From an uncultured Acidimicrobiales bacterium (GTDB lineage: Bacteria > Actinomycetota > Acidimicrobiia > Acidimicrobiales > Hopanoidiivorantaceae): 64,000 nt of DNA. Made by a program: the position numbers and the translations under genes. The notes under the pieces were generated by a model. It was not told the origin of the DNA. It worked only from the letters and a program-made list of their open reading frames with translations, and did no database searches. The stretch is taken from contig OY282367.1 in the NCBI GenBank assembly GCA_958295755.1, positions 1,058,022 to 1,122,021 of the forward strand. Direction: 5' to 3'. How positions within the stretch are numbered: position 1 is the stretch's first letter; every line of letters begins with the position of its first letter. Shown here piece after piece: positions 52,269 to 62,135 of this stretch.

Positions 52269-53165
52269 TTAGAGCGTGTGGATTTCTTTTAATATGGAGA
52301 CGCAGATTTGGGATTGGTTCATGGAGTAGAGGTGGATGCCGGGGGCGGATTCGGCTAGTAGTTCTTGGCATTGGGTTATGGCATAGTCGGTGGCTATTTT
52401 GTGGCGGTCTTGAGTGGTGGCGGGTTCTAGGCGATCCCATAGTTGTCGGTCGATTTCGGTTCCGTTCATATTGGCGAAATGGGCGATGCGGTCGGGCGAT
52501 GTTACTGGCATGATGCCGGGGATTATGGGCTTGTAGCAACCTAGGGCGGCTAGTTCTTCTCGCAGTCTGAGATAGTGGGCTTTATCGAAGAAGAACTGGG
52601 TTATGGCGAAATCTGCGGCTGCTAGTTTTTCGGCTAGATAGCGACGGTCGGCTTGGCGGCTGGTGGAACGCGGATGGACTTCAGGGTGCGCTGCCACGCC
52701 GATACCGAAAACTACTGAGTGGTTGCGGATTTCGGCAACTAGCTCTGAGGCGTAGCGGAGTGTGCTGCTAGCTGCTTCATCCGATTCTTCGCGCTCCAAA
52801 GCTGCGACTGCTTCTGCTTCTTCTGGGGGGTCGCCTGCTAGGGCTAGGATATTGAAGACTCCAGAAGATGAGTAGCTATCTAGCAGGGCGCGTATTTGCT
52901 TGCGGTTGTGCTGGGCGCAAGTCAAGTGCGCCATCACCGGGAAGGGAGATTTCTGCTGCATCTCAATAACCACATCTCTGGTGGTGTCGGTTTTGCTACC
53001 ACCTGCGCCTGTAGTGACCGACACAAAAGCTGGGTTCAAAACCGACAAGTCGGCAAGAGTGCGATTTAGCTGCTCTACGCCCTTGGATGTGGCAGGTGGG
53101 AAGAACTCAAAAGAGAGTGTTCGCCTCTTGGCTAGGAGGTCACCGATTTTAGCTGTTGATGTCAT
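52269..53165 (-). CDS. metF: Methylenetetrahydrofolate reductase
   Basis: MetF of 298 residues, reducing 5,10-methylene-THF to 5-methyl-THF, the methyl donor for the upstream MetH. The start SFEFFPPATSKGVEQL, SVTTGAGGSKTDTT, ALAGDPP and the QFFFD motif are diagnostic. The open frame extends into metH, but ATG at 53165 gives family length and lies 58 bases after the metH stop. The N-terminal MTSTAKIGDLLAKRRT fits. The 3' end is the right boundary of the accessory island. Confidence 0.93.
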   Translation of the reverse strand: MTSTAKIGDLLAKRRTLSFEFFPPATSKGVEQLNRTLADLSVLNPAFVSVTTGAGGSKTDTTRDVVIEMQQKSPFPVMAHLTCAQHNRKQIRALLDSYSSSGVFNILALAGDPPEEAEAVAALEREESDEAASSTLRYASELVAEIRNHSVVFGIGVAAHPEVHPRSTSRQADRRYLAEKLAAADFAITQFFFDKAHYLRLREELAALGCYKPIIPGIMPVTSPDRIAHFANMNGTEIDRQLWDRLEPATTQDRHKIATDYAITQCQELLAESAPGIHLYSMNQSQICVSILKEIHTL

Positions 53166-53223
53166 AAGCCAATACTTGCCAGATGCAAAAGCCAATTTGT
53201 TGCCGACGCTCGTGCTCGCTCGA

Positions 53224-56200
53224 TTACTTCGCCACAAAGTATTTGGCTTGAGGATGGTGGCAAATCAAGGCTGAGGTAGTTTGTTCGGGCTGATACTGCC
53301 AGCTAGTATCTTCGCTCACGACAATGCCCAACTGATCGGCACCTAGCAACTCGGCGACTTTGGCGTTGTCTTCCAAATCGGGGCAGGCGGGATAACCCCA
53401 CGAGTAGCGTCCGCCTCTATAGCGTTGGCGGAACAGACCTGCTGTAGTGTCAGAATCTTCGCCGGCGAAACCCCACTCTTCGCGCACTCGCAGGTGCCAG
53501 TATTCGGCCAGAGCTTCAGCCATCTCCACACCTAGCCCGTGAGTATAGAGATAATCTTCGTAACGATTCTCAGCAAATAGACGTTGCGCTTCCACAGTTG
53601 CCTGTGCCCCCATTGTGACGATGTGAAAGGCTGCATAATCTTGCTCACCTTCGCCAGACCTGAAAAAATCAGCGATGCAGAGCCAAGGCGTAGCAGACTG
53701 CCTGGGGAAACTGAAGCGTGTCAGCTCTGAGCTACGGGTTTCGTCTTGCCAGATGATGAGGTCGTTGCCTTCGCTGTTGGCACAGAAATATCCGTAGACC
53801 ACGCCCGGTTCAAGCCAACCTTGCTCTTTGGCTTCAGCCAGCTTGCGCCTCAACAGAGGGCGCACTCGTTCGCGGAACTCTCCGTCGGTTTCGCCGCTTT
53901 CGGGACGCATCTGCCATTGATTGCGAAACAGAGCAGTCTCGTTAATGTATTCGGCGATGGCATCAACGGCGATACCTTTCACCAACCTTGCCCCCAAGAA
54001 CGGCGGCACAAAGATCGGATTGTCATCTGCGACATCGGGGGATGGCGAAACTAAGGTGACTTGAGATCCAGCACTTTCATCTTCCTCGCCAACTCCCCCA
54101 CCCTCGCCACCGATATCCCGAACCACCCGTCCTTCTGGAACCGTGCCGAAATCAGGGTCGTCTAAACCCTCACGCTTTATCTCTGCTAAGCGATCCATGA
54201 CTCTCAAACCTTCAAAAGCGTCCTTACCGTAGAACAGCCGACCTTCATATACCTCTCGCAAATCTCGCTCCACATAGCGGCGAGTCAAAGCTGCACCGCC
54301 TAGCAGCACGGGCAGGTCGCTGAGCCCTCGCGAGTTGAGTTCTACCAAGTTGTCGCGCATAATCAAAGTGCTTTTCACTAACAGGCCGCTCATACCGACA
54401 GCGTCAGCTTCTACTTCCAAAGCTTTTTCAATCATTTCATTTATTGAGACTTTGATGCCAAGGTTGAATACCTCATAGCCGTTGTTGGTCAAGATGATGT
54501 CGACCAAGTTTTTGCCGATGTCGTGCACATCACCTTTGACGGTGGCTATCACCAGCTTGCCTTTGGCTGAAGTTTCGGAGGTCTTCTCCAGATGGGGCTC
54601 CAGCCACGCCACCGAAGCTTTCATCGTCTCAGCCGACAACAGCACAAACGGCAGCTGCATCTCACCCGAGGCAAACAAATCCCCGACCGTTCTCATACCT
54701 TCCAGCAATATCTTGTTGATCACATCCAAAGCATCGATGCCATCGTCTAGAGCTTCTTGGAGGTCGTCTTCCAAGCCGTCTTTGTCGCCGTCCACGATGC
54801 GACTGGCAAGGCGTTCGTCTATCGCCATACTGCTACGATCTTCTTGAGTGGCTGCTGCGGTGGTTTTGTGGTCGGCGAAAAGCTCCAGCAGCTTCGCCAG
54901 AGGATCACCGTTGGGGTAGGAGTCATTGCGGCGATCCCAGATGAGGTCTCGGCACACTTCTAATGCTTCGCTATCAATGCGATGGAGAGGCAAAATCCGC
55001 CCCGGATGAACTATCGCCGAATCCAAACCAGAGTCAAGACACTCTTGCAGAAACACCGAGTTGAGCACATGGCGAACAGCAGGATTCAAACCGAAAGAGA
55101 CATTGGAAACGCCGAGAGTGGTGAAAACGCCAGGCATCTCAGCTTTTATCTGACGGATAGCTTCTATAGTGGCAATGCCGTCTCGCCGCAGAGAGTCATC
55201 ACCAGTAGAAAGCGGGAAAGTGAGAGCGTCAAAGATGAGATCGCCCGGGGCTAATCCGTAGCGTTCGGTAGCTAAAGCATAGAGACGGCGAGACACACGC
55301 ATCTTCCATTCCAAATCACGAGCTTGTCCCTCTTCGTCTATCAGCAAACAGATAACAGCGGTGCCGAACTCGCTGGCGAGTTTGAAAACCTTGTCGGCGC
55401 GAGAACCTTCGCCGTCGCCGTCTTCCAGATTGGCCGAGTTGAGCACCGAACGTCCGCCTATCCAGCGCAACCCTGCCTCCAGCACTTCAGGTTCTGTGGA
55501 ATCCAGAATTAATGGTGCGGCCACGCCTGTGGCGAAGCGGCGAGCCAGCTCGTCCATATCGCGAGTGCCGTCTCGCCCCACATAATCAACGCAGAGATCT
55601 ACGGCGTGTGCCCCCTCTGTTACTTGCTGGCGGGCCATCTGCATGCAAGCATCCCATTCTTCGGCGACCATAAGGTCCCTGAACTTCTTAGATCCGTTGG
55701 CGTTGGTGCGCTCAGAAATCATCAAAAACGCTGTGTCTTGCTTCAGCGTTACCGGGCTGTAGATAGATGTGATGGACGATGCTGCTTCGGGTGTGCGAGT
55801 AGCTGGGACGAGATGGGCGCAGCGGTCAATAACTGCGAGCAGATGTGCAGGTGTAGTGCCACAACAGCCGCCCACCACCGAGACGCCAAGCTCGGTGATG
55901 AACTGCTCGTGATATGTGGCTAGCTGTTCGGGGGTGAGGTCATAGACGGCTTCTGTGCCTTCTACTCTTGGCAGCCCTGCGTTGGGGAGACACGCAATAG
56001 GCATTTCAGTGGTTTGCGAAAGCACCCGCAAATGTTCGCTCATCTCGGCTGGGCCAGTAGCGCAGTTGAGACCGATCATGTCTATGCCAAGAGGGGCCAA
56101 AGCGTGGAGAGCGGCAGGAGTTTCTGTGCCTGTGAGCATCCGTCCATTGGTTTCTATGGTTATCTGAAGCTGAATCGGCAGAGTTTTGCCGCAAGCTTTC

Positions 56201-56751
56201 ATGGCCGAACGACAGCCGTTGATGGCAGCTTTGGCACCGAGCAGGTCATAGACGGTTTCTATGAGTAAGATGTCGACTCCGCCTTGAATGAGGGCAGCGG
56301 CTTGTTCGGCAAAAGCATCTAAAAGTTCTTGATAGGTGATCTGTCCGAGAGAGGCAAACTTAGTGCCCGGCCCAATAGAGCCTGCCACCCAGCGAGGCTT
56401 GCTGGGGGTTGAGTAGCTGTCGGCTACTTCACGGGCGATGCGGGCTGCTGCGAGGTTGATTTCAGTAGCTCGGTGGGCGATGCTGTATTCGCCTAGGGGC
56501 ACGGCGAAAGCACCGAAAGTGGCTGTCTCAATCACATCTACGCCGATCTCTAAAAACTCGCTGTGCATCTCGGCGATGATTTCGGGGCGAGTGATGCCTA
56601 GGAGTTCGTTGCAGCCTTCTAGCTCGGGGCCGCCGAAGTCATCAGCAGAGAGACCACGAGACTGAATATAGGTGCCGAACGCCCCGTCAAAGATAACGAC
56701 CCGCTCATGGGCTGCTTCAAGATAGCGATGAGTAGCAAGCTTGGAAGTCAT
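53224..56751 (-). CDS. metH: Cobalamin-dependent methionine synthase
   Basis: MetH of 1175 residues transferring methyl from methyl-THF to homocysteine. Domains in order: homocysteine-binding (FDGAFGTYIQ; zinc Cys in GLNCATGP and GGCCGTTPAH), pterin-binding (ISERTNANGSKKF, LDSTEPEV), cobalamin cap and B12-binding (VKGDVHDIGKN with the axial His), and the SAM-dependent activation domain (RYSWGYPACPDLED). All four are intact. ATG at 56751 overlaps the cmk-plsC stop by ATGA. The next gene is metF, so the folate methyl branch is co-transcribed. No cobalamin or SAM riboswitch is seen, as expected for an internal operon gene. Confidence 0.95.
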   Translation of the reverse strand: MTSKLATHRYLEAAHERVVIFDGAFGTYIQSRGLSADDFGGPELEGCNELLGITRPEIIAEMHSEFLEIGVDVIETATFGAFAVPLGEYSIAHRATEINLAAARIAREVADSYSTPSKPRWVAGSIGPGTKFASLGQITYQELLDAFAEQAAALIQGGVDILLIETVYDLLGAKAAINGCRSAMKACGKTLPIQLQITIETNGRMLTGTETPAALHALAPLGIDMIGLNCATGPAEMSEHLRVLSQTTEMPIACLPNAGLPRVEGTEAVYDLTPEQLATYHEQFITELGVSVVGGCCGTTPAHLLAVIDRCAHLVPATRTPEAASSITSIYSPVTLKQDTAFLMISERTNANGSKKFRDLMVAEEWDACMQMARQQVTEGAHAVDLCVDYVGRDGTRDMDELARRFATGVAAPLILDSTEPEVLEAGLRWIGGRSVLNSANLEDGDGEGSRADKVFKLASEFGTAVICLLIDEEGQARDLEWKMRVSRRLYALATERYGLAPGDLIFDALTFPLSTGDDSLRRDGIATIEAIRQIKAEMPGVFTTLGVSNVSFGLNPAVRHVLNSVFLQECLDSGLDSAIVHPGRILPLHRIDSEALEVCRDLIWDRRNDSYPNGDPLAKLLELFADHKTTAAATQEDRSSMAIDERLASRIVDGDKDGLEDDLQEALDDGIDALDVINKILLEGMRTVGDLFASGEMQLPFVLLSAETMKASVAWLEPHLEKTSETSAKGKLVIATVKGDVHDIGKNLVDIILTNNGYEVFNLGIKVSINEMIEKALEVEADAVGMSGLLVKSTLIMRDNLVELNSRGLSDLPVLLGGAALTRRYVERDLREVYEGRLFYGKDAFEGLRVMDRLAEIKREGLDDPDFGTVPEGRVVRDIGGEGGGVGEEDESAGSQVTLVSPSPDVADDNPIFVPPFLGARLVKGIAVDAIAEYINETALFRNQWQMRPESGETDGEFRERVRPLLRRKLAEAKEQGWLEPGVVYGYFCANSEGNDLIIWQDETRSSELTRFSFPRQSATPWLCIADFFRSGEGEQDYAAFHIVTMGAQATVEAQRLFAENRYEDYLYTHGLGVEMAEALAEYWHLRVREEWGFAGEDSDTTAGLFRQRYRGGRYSWGYPACPDLEDNAKVAELLGADQLGIVVSEDTSWQYQPEQTTSALICHHPQAKYFVAK

Positions 56752-58133
56752 GGAAGGTTCGGCGTGCCAGCCCACTGCTGAGCTTCGTCAAAGAGAGCTT
56801 GGATTTTGACTGAGAGATTTGCGGTGAAGGCGTCGCGGGAAGCTCTGGCCGACTTGCCTGTTTCTGGAGGCGGCATCGGTTCACCTAATATCATGCGGAT
56901 GCGATGCGGACGGGGCATTATTTTGCCGATGGGCATAACTTTCTGCGAACCACCTATACCTATGGGCACTACGGGGGCACCCGTTTTGGCGGATAGCCAA
57001 GCCACCCCATCGAATAAGGGTTGAAGCTTGGACCCTTCTTGGCGGGCACCTTCGGGGAACATGATGAGCACATCGCCGCGCTCTAATACTTTGATAGCAG
57101 TTGCTAGGGCACGGCGATCGAGTCTGTCGCGAGCCACCGGGAAGGCACCAAAAATTCTCATAAACGAGCTCCAGAAACGACTCTTGAAAAGCGAATCTTT
57201 AGCCATATAAAGAGACATACGACCCACAGCCATGCCTACGAGGAGCGTGTCGAGGTTGGAGCGGTGTCCGCCTGGTGCCACAATAACAGGACCAGTGGCG
57301 GGCAGATGATGTCGATTTCGTATTCTCTGGCGAAGATAAGGACCGCTGATGAGCAAACACAGCCTTCGCATAAAAGAATAGAACATCCGATTGCCGAGGC
57401 TGCGCTTTCGTCCGTAGTGTTTGGCGGCTGGGAAATCGTAAGCGGAGAAAGCTGGAGCGTCAGAGGTGGAGAGAGATGAAGCGTCAGAGGCACGGGTTTC
57501 AGATTGGATATGTCGTAATAGATGCTCTACAGTTTGTTCAACTGTGAAATCGGTGGTGTTTACCTCTATGGCATTTTCGGCTTTGCGCAGGGGGGAATGC
57601 TGACGGCCCTTGTCGGCTGCGTCTCGGCTTTGCAAAGTTGGTAGCACCTGAGTTTTTGTGGTACCAGTCTCATCGGCACGGCGGCTGGCCCTTGCTTCGG
57701 CTGAAGCTGTGAGATAGAACTTGTAGCGAGCATCTGGGAACACATCTGTGCCTATGTCGCGTCCTTCTACTACGCCACCCCCTCGGGTCTCAGCCCAGTC
57801 TTGCTGAAGCTGTCGAAGTCGCTTGCGCACGGCGGGATTGGCAGCAACAATAGATGCAGCCGCTGTAACTTTAGGCGTGCGTATTATTTCGGTGACATCG
57901 GTGTCGGCGACTGTGACTTTTGCTGGTGTGACAGTTACCTCAAAGTTTTCAAGCAGCTCTGCAACTTTGTTAACATCGTTCGGCTCTATTCCGCTATCTA
58001 AAACAAACCAAGCTGCTGCTCTATACATAGCACCTGTGTCGAGCACTTCGCCCCCCAACCGACTAGCTACCTCACTAGCTACTGTGCTCTTGCCCGAACC
58101 TGAAGGCCCGTCAATGGCGACTATGTAGTCCAT
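56748..58133 (-). CDS. cmk: Cytidylate kinase fused to 1-acylglycerol-3-phosphate acyltransferase
   Basis: Bifunctional protein of 461 residues. Residues 1-215 are cytidylate kinase (AIDGPSGSGKSTVA P-loop, LDTGAMYRA, RDIGTDVFPDA). After a linker, residues about 245-455 are a PlsC-type acyltransferase with the H-x4-D motif (GGHRSNLDTLL) and the FPEGARQEGSK motif. It therefore combines CMP phosphorylation with phosphatidic acid synthesis. The start at 58133 overlaps the aroA stop by 13 bases; an 88-codon N-terminal extension in the open frame is the shadow of aroA. Confidence 0.9.
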   Translation of the reverse strand: MDYIVAIDGPSGSGKSTVASEVASRLGGEVLDTGAMYRAAAWFVLDSGIEPNDVNKVAELLENFEVTVTPAKVTVADTDVTEIIRTPKVTAAASIVAANPAVRKRLRQLQQDWAETRGGGVVEGRDIGTDVFPDARYKFYLTASAEARASRRADETGTTKTQVLPTLQSRDAADKGRQHSPLRKAENAIEVNTTDFTVEQTVEHLLRHIQSETRASDASSLSTSDAPAFSAYDFPAAKHYGRKRSLGNRMFYSFMRRLCLLISGPYLRQRIRNRHHLPATGPVIVAPGGHRSNLDTLLVGMAVGRMSLYMAKDSLFKSRFWSSFMRIFGAFPVARDRLDRRALATAIKVLERGDVLIMFPEGARQEGSKLQPLFDGVAWLSAKTGAPVVPIGIGGSQKVMPIGKIMPRPHRIRMILGEPMPPPETGKSARASRDAFTANLSVKIQALFDEAQQWAGTPNLP

Positions 58134-59575
58134 TGGGCGGTAGTCCCTTGAGCACGCACTCCCAGAACGGCAGCATCTTCTAGAAATCTTGGATAGCTGG
58201 TGGCCACGGCTTCCCAACCACTGATGCTCACTTCGCTCCCTGCAGGCATAGCCATGGCTGACACAGCGGCCGACATCGCTATCCGGTGGTCGCCTGCGGC
58301 ATCTACTTGGCCGTGTTGCAAACCTCCGGTACCTTGAATAGTCAAAGTATCGCCTTCTGCTTCGATTTGGCCTCCGAGGGAGCGCAACAAGGTGCAAATG
58401 GAAGCCACTCTGTCGGATTCTTTCGTCCGTAGCTCGCCCACACCGTGAAATCTCGTGATGCCTTGGGCATAGGCGGCAGCTACGGCTAACACAGGTATTT
58501 CGTCGATGAGGCGAGGGACTTCTTTAGGACCTATATCGGTGGCGATGAGACTGCTCGTTTGGGCTCTGATACTTGGGATGCCTGATGGCGGGATACCTGG
58601 CGGCGGGATGCTTCGCGACGGCGCGTCTGAGAAACCTTCAGAAATGGAAGCGGAAATCTTCTGTTCAAATTCCATCTTGGCACCCATCCGCAACAACACA
58701 TCTATAAACCCCTCACGGCCGGGGCCGATATAGACATTTTCTACCACGATTTCGCTGGCCGGCGCACATAGGGCTGCGACTATCCAAAACGCTGACTGTG
58801 AAGGGTCGGCGGGGATACGCCAGATATGCGGTTGGATTTGGCTGGGACGCAATTTGGTTGTCTGATGAAACTCGCCCCCGTAGGTTACTGCTATGTCGGC
58901 TCCACATTTTGCCAACATCTCTTCTGTATGGATGCGGCTAGGCAGGAACTCACGCACGATAGTCTCGCCGTTCGCTCTCAAACCGGCGAGCAATATTGCT
59001 CCTTTTACTTGTGCGCTTGCCACGGGAAGTGTGTAGTCGATGCCTGAGAGGTTGCCTCCCTTTATTGCTAAAGGCGGGGCGGCTTTGCTGGGAACGGAAA
59101 TGGCTTGAGAAGCAGAAAGATCAGATTCAGAAGCATCAACCTCAGAGGCGGAAGCCACCTTAGCCCCCATCAGGCTGAGCGGCTCGACAATTCGCTGCAT
59201 CGGGCGGCTTCGCAGCGACTCGTCGCCATCCAAGATCACATCCATCTGATGCGCCGCGCAAACCCCCGCCAGAAGTCGCATGGAAGTGCCTGAGTTGCCT
59301 AAATATAACGGCTTAGACGGCTCGCTGAGTTTCCCGCCCACCACGCGAACTTCTGCCTCAGGCGAACCGAGCTCATCTGGCAGGCTGATCGCCGCACCCA
59401 TAGCAGACAGAGCAGAGGCGGTGCGCCCTACATCTTCGCCATCGGAAAGTCCGAATATCTGCGATTCGCCTTCCGCCAGTGCCGACAATATGAGTGCCCT
59501 GTGAGAAATAGATTTGTCGCCCGGCGGACGCACCTGGCCTCGCAGTGACGCTCCGCCTCTTACTTGGATTTCCAT
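58121..59575 (-). CDS. aroA: 3-phosphoshikimate 1-carboxyvinyltransferase (EPSP synthase)
   Basis: EPSP synthase of 484 residues, step six of the shikimate pathway. PPGDKSISHRALILSAL, LGNSGTSMRLLAG (PEP-binding), and DEIPVLAVAAAYAQG with RTKESDR near the C-terminus are intact. An insertion in the second lobe (repeated Pro-Gly-Ile, about residues 320-335) and an Ala/Ser-rich one near 150 make it longer than the usual 430-450. ATG at 59575 is preferred because AGAAGG lies just before it; 59602 is the alternative. Confidence 0.92.
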   Translation of the reverse strand: MEIQVRGGASLRGQVRPPGDKSISHRALILSALAEGESQIFGLSDGEDVGRTASALSAMGAAISLPDELGSPEAEVRVVGGKLSEPSKPLYLGNSGTSMRLLAGVCAAHQMDVILDGDESLRSRPMQRIVEPLSLMGAKVASASEVDASESDLSASQAISVPSKAAPPLAIKGGNLSGIDYTLPVASAQVKGAILLAGLRANGETIVREFLPSRIHTEEMLAKCGADIAVTYGGEFHQTTKLRPSQIQPHIWRIPADPSQSAFWIVAALCAPASEIVVENVYIGPGREGFIDVLLRMGAKMEFEQKISASISEGFSDAPSRSIPPPGIPPSGIPSIRAQTSSLIATDIGPKEVPRLIDEIPVLAVAAAYAQGITRFHGVGELRTKESDRVASICTLLRSLGGQIEAEGDTLTIQGTGGLQHGQVDAAGDHRIAMSAAVSAMAMPAGSEVSISGWEAVATSYPRFLEDAAVLGVRAQGTTAQWTT

Positions 59576-59682
59576 TTGACCTTCTATTTGACTTTCTTCC
59601 ATTCAACTTTGAGTTTCAAACTTCTATGCAACCTGCCCCTGTCTATTCAACTTTGCGTTTCAGACTTCTATTCGCTCTCCCG

Positions 59683-60759
59683 TCACTCCACAGGGCGGAT
59701 GGCGCAACGGTCGCCAGCGTCTTCCAACTGCTCCATAAGCTTGGTAGCTTCGTCGCTATCTACCAACATCACCAGAACTCCTCGCTCGCCTTCAGGAGAG
59801 TGAGCTATCTCCAAATCTCGGATATTTACTTGCATCTCAGATGCGATAGTAGTGAGACGGGCTATCTCGCCGGGTCGGTCGGCAATTACCACCCGCAACT
59901 CCACGAGCCTGTCAGCCGCTCCGACAGTGCCAGGCAAGTTGAGACGAGCTGAACGAGCCTGGCTGAGGTGATCCATCAGATGCTCGCGATTTCCATGCGC
60001 CACGGCGTTGCGCACTTCCCCCAAAGCTTCAATCAAGCTGTCGAGACCTTCGCAAATGGCATCGCTGTTTTCTATACAGATGTCGGGCCAGATGCCGGGG
60101 TGTCCGGCTGCTATGCGGGTCATGTCTCGGAAGCCGCCTGCTGCTAGGCGTTGAAGCTGCTGTCGTTGCTCGGCTTGTTCGTCGGCCAGCAACATTAGGG
60201 TGGCTGCTGTGAGATGGGGCACATGAGAGATGAGCGCAACGAGCTCATCGTGGCGTTCAGGAGGCAAGGTAATAACTTCGGCACCCATGCTGGCTACTGC
60301 GGAACGCACAAACATGTAGGCATCATCGGAGGTGGCCGTGGTAGGCGTGAGCACCCATATCGCCCCAGCAAACATGTCGGCACTTGCCCCAGATATACCT
60401 TCTTGTTCGCTACCAGCCATCGGATGGCCACCCACGAAGCGAGCGTCTCCTATGTCTTGCAGAAGAGGGGCTTTCACGCTACCGACATCGGTAACCCAGC
60501 CTGATGTTGCGCTTAAAGCTTCGGCTACGGCTTCGTGTATCTGGCTTACTGCTGTGGCTACGAAAGTGATATTTGAGCTCTTGTCTATGCCTGTGCTGTT
60601 GATGGCACCGATTTCTTGAGCTTGGGCTAAGCGGTCGAGATTGACATCGGTGCCACTCACATACCAGCCTGCTTTTTGCAAGGCCAAGCCGATTGATCCG
60701 CCTATTAGTCCTGTGCCGATGACGGTGGCGCGAGGCTGTGTATCTGAGAGGTTGTTCAT
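59683..60759 (-). CDS. tyrA: Prephenate dehydrogenase
   Basis: TyrA of 358 residues, oxidatively decarboxylating prephenate on the way to tyrosine. NAD-binding IGTGLIGGSIGLALQKAGW, DVGSVKAP and GGHPMAGSEQEGISGA are signature. A C-terminal ACT domain (RVVIADRPGEIARLTTIASEMQVNIRD region) implies feedback control by an amino acid. It sits between aroH and aroA, so the three aromatic genes are co-transcribed. Confidence 0.92.
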   Translation of the reverse strand: MNNLSDTQPRATVIGTGLIGGSIGLALQKAGWYVSGTDVNLDRLAQAQEIGAINSTGIDKSSNITFVATAVSQIHEAVAEALSATSGWVTDVGSVKAPLLQDIGDARFVGGHPMAGSEQEGISGASADMFAGAIWVLTPTTATSDDAYMFVRSAVASMGAEVITLPPERHDELVALISHVPHLTAATLMLLADEQAEQRQQLQRLAAGGFRDMTRIAAGHPGIWPDICIENSDAICEGLDSLIEALGEVRNAVAHGNREHLMDHLSQARSARLNLPGTVGAADRLVELRVVIADRPGEIARLTTIASEMQVNIRDLEIAHSPEGERGVLVMLVDSDEATKLMEQLEDAGDRCAIRPVE

Positions 60760-60773
60760 GGTATGTGGGCGGA

Positions 60774-61184
60774 TCAGTTGGTGTCTGCCAAGTCGGTGTC
60801 TGCCAAGTCGGGATCTACTAAGTCGGCACGCAGGACTGTGGCACCTTCTTGATACACAGGGTGAAGCTCAGATGGCGATTTTGAGGTATAGAAATGCAAC
60901 AACACCCGCACGCACAGCGGGGTGGCGTCGGTTACTGCCAGCTCTTGTGCGCCGAGTAGCGGCACATCTCCTAGGCCGAAGTTGCGAGCAGCGGTGGCGG
61001 GGAAGCCAGATGAGATGTCGTCGGTGGCAGTGAAAAATACACTCACTATGTCTTCGGGGGCAATGGCGTTGCGCGACATGAGGGTGTCGAGCAGGGTTGA
61101 GACCCTTTCTTCCATCTGCTGGGTGGTGTCTTCTTCTAGCGTGGTCGCGCCTCGCAGTGCTCGCAGAAGCATAGTCTTTTCCAT
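60774..61184 (-). CDS. aroH: Chorismate mutase, AroH type
   Basis: Trimeric AroH-class chorismate mutase of 136 residues, converting chorismate to prephenate, the substrate of the next gene, tyrA. Catalytic residues are recognisable in LLRALRGATT, FFTATDDISSGFPA, and the LCVRVLLHFYT segment. The C-terminus is extended by a short repeat (DLVDPDLADTDLADTN) coming from a 15-base tandem duplication that includes the coding end. Confidence 0.9.
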   Translation of the reverse strand: MEKTMLLRALRGATTLEEDTTQQMEERVSTLLDTLMSRNAIAPEDIVSVFFTATDDISSGFPATAARNFGLGDVPLLGAQELAVTDATPLCVRVLLHFYTSKSPSELHPVYQEGATVLRADLVDPDLADTDLADTN

Positions 61185-61247
61185 ATCGTTGATGCTAGCT
61201 TTGCGGTCTTGCCCTAGTTAGCTCTTGCGCCAGTTAGAGTTATTTCG

Positions 61248-62135
61248 CTAGTTAGATTTATCGCTGCTTTGGGGCTTTCGTGGCGCACTCTCTGCGGCCG
61301 CTCGTTCTAGGGAGCGAACTTCTTGGATAGTTAAATCTCGCCACTCCCCCGGTGCTAATTTGCCCGCTGTTAGTGGGCCGAAACGATGCCGCACCAGGCG
61401 GAGCACCTTGCAACCAATGTGCTCGCACATACGCCTCACTATGCGATTGCGTCCTTCGTGGATGGTGATACGCAACACATCAGGGGAAAGCAGCGACACC
61501 TTGGCGGGTGCTGTCATGCCGTCTTCCAGCTGGATGCCTTCGCGCAACAGGCGCAAGTCGCCGGGGCTAGGGCTGGAAGCTAAGTTAGCTGTGTAGCTTT
61601 TGGACACGCCGTAAGAAGGGTGTGTGAGGCGGTGGGCGAGGTCGCCGTCATTTGTGATGATGAGCACGCCTTCGGTTTCCATGTCTAAACGCCCCACAGG
61701 GAACACTCTCGGCTCTGATGGGAGGTTGTCTAATACGGTGGGGCGGCTGTGTGTATCGGACGCGGTGGTCACGACCCCTGCGGGTTTGTTAAGCAGATAG
61801 TAGACAAGACCAGGGCGCACCGCCACCGCCACATCATCTACCGCTATGGCATCTGTTGCAGGGTCGACCCGCTGGCCGAGTATGGCGACTTTGCTGTTGA
61901 CTGTAACTCTGCCTGCTGCGATTATGTCGTCACAAATTCGACGGCTCCCGAAGCCTGCGTTAGCGAGAACTCGCTGCAGTCGCACTGGTGTGCTAGCTGC
62001 TGCGCCTGGATTTGACAGGTCGGGATTTGACGGGTCGGAGTTTGATAGGTCGGGGTTTGACGGGGCGGGGTTGTCTGTCTGGTCACCTGACGGATCGTCT
62101 ATGGCGGGTTCTGTCGGTTCAGGGTCGTTTCCCAT
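61248..62135 (-). CDS. rluB: 23S rRNA pseudouridine synthase (RluB/RsuA family)
   Basis: RsuA/RluB-type pseudouridine synthase of 295 residues acting on 23S rRNA. S4 domain LQRVLANAGFGSRRICDDIIAAGRV comes first, then the catalytic GRLDMETEGVLIITNDG with the essential Asp, and NRIVRRMCEHIG. The N-terminal 50 residues are a Pro/Asn/Asp/Ser repeat (SNPDLSN type) from imperfect 15-base DNA repeats. ATG at 62135 overlaps the scpB stop as TGATG; GTG three bases upstream is also possible. Confidence 0.9.
   Translation of the reverse strand: MGNDPEPTEPAIDDPSGDQTDNPAPSNPDLSNSDPSNPDLSNPGAAASTPVRLQRVLANAGFGSRRICDDIIAAGRVTVNSKVAILGQRVDPATDAIAVDDVAVAVRPGLVYYLLNKPAGVVTTASDTHSRPTVLDNLPSEPRVFPVGRLDMETEGVLIITNDGDLAHRLTHPSYGVSKSYTANLASSPSPGDLRLLREGIQLEDGMTAPAKVSLLSPDVLRITIHEGRNRIVRRMCEHIGCKVLRLVRHRFGPLTAGKLAPGEWRDLTIQEVRSLERAAAESAPRKPQSSDKSN

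Noticed and set aside
56752..58140. Cobalamin or SAM riboswitch before metH
   Set aside because: metH starts inside the overlap with cmk-plsC, leaving no leader.
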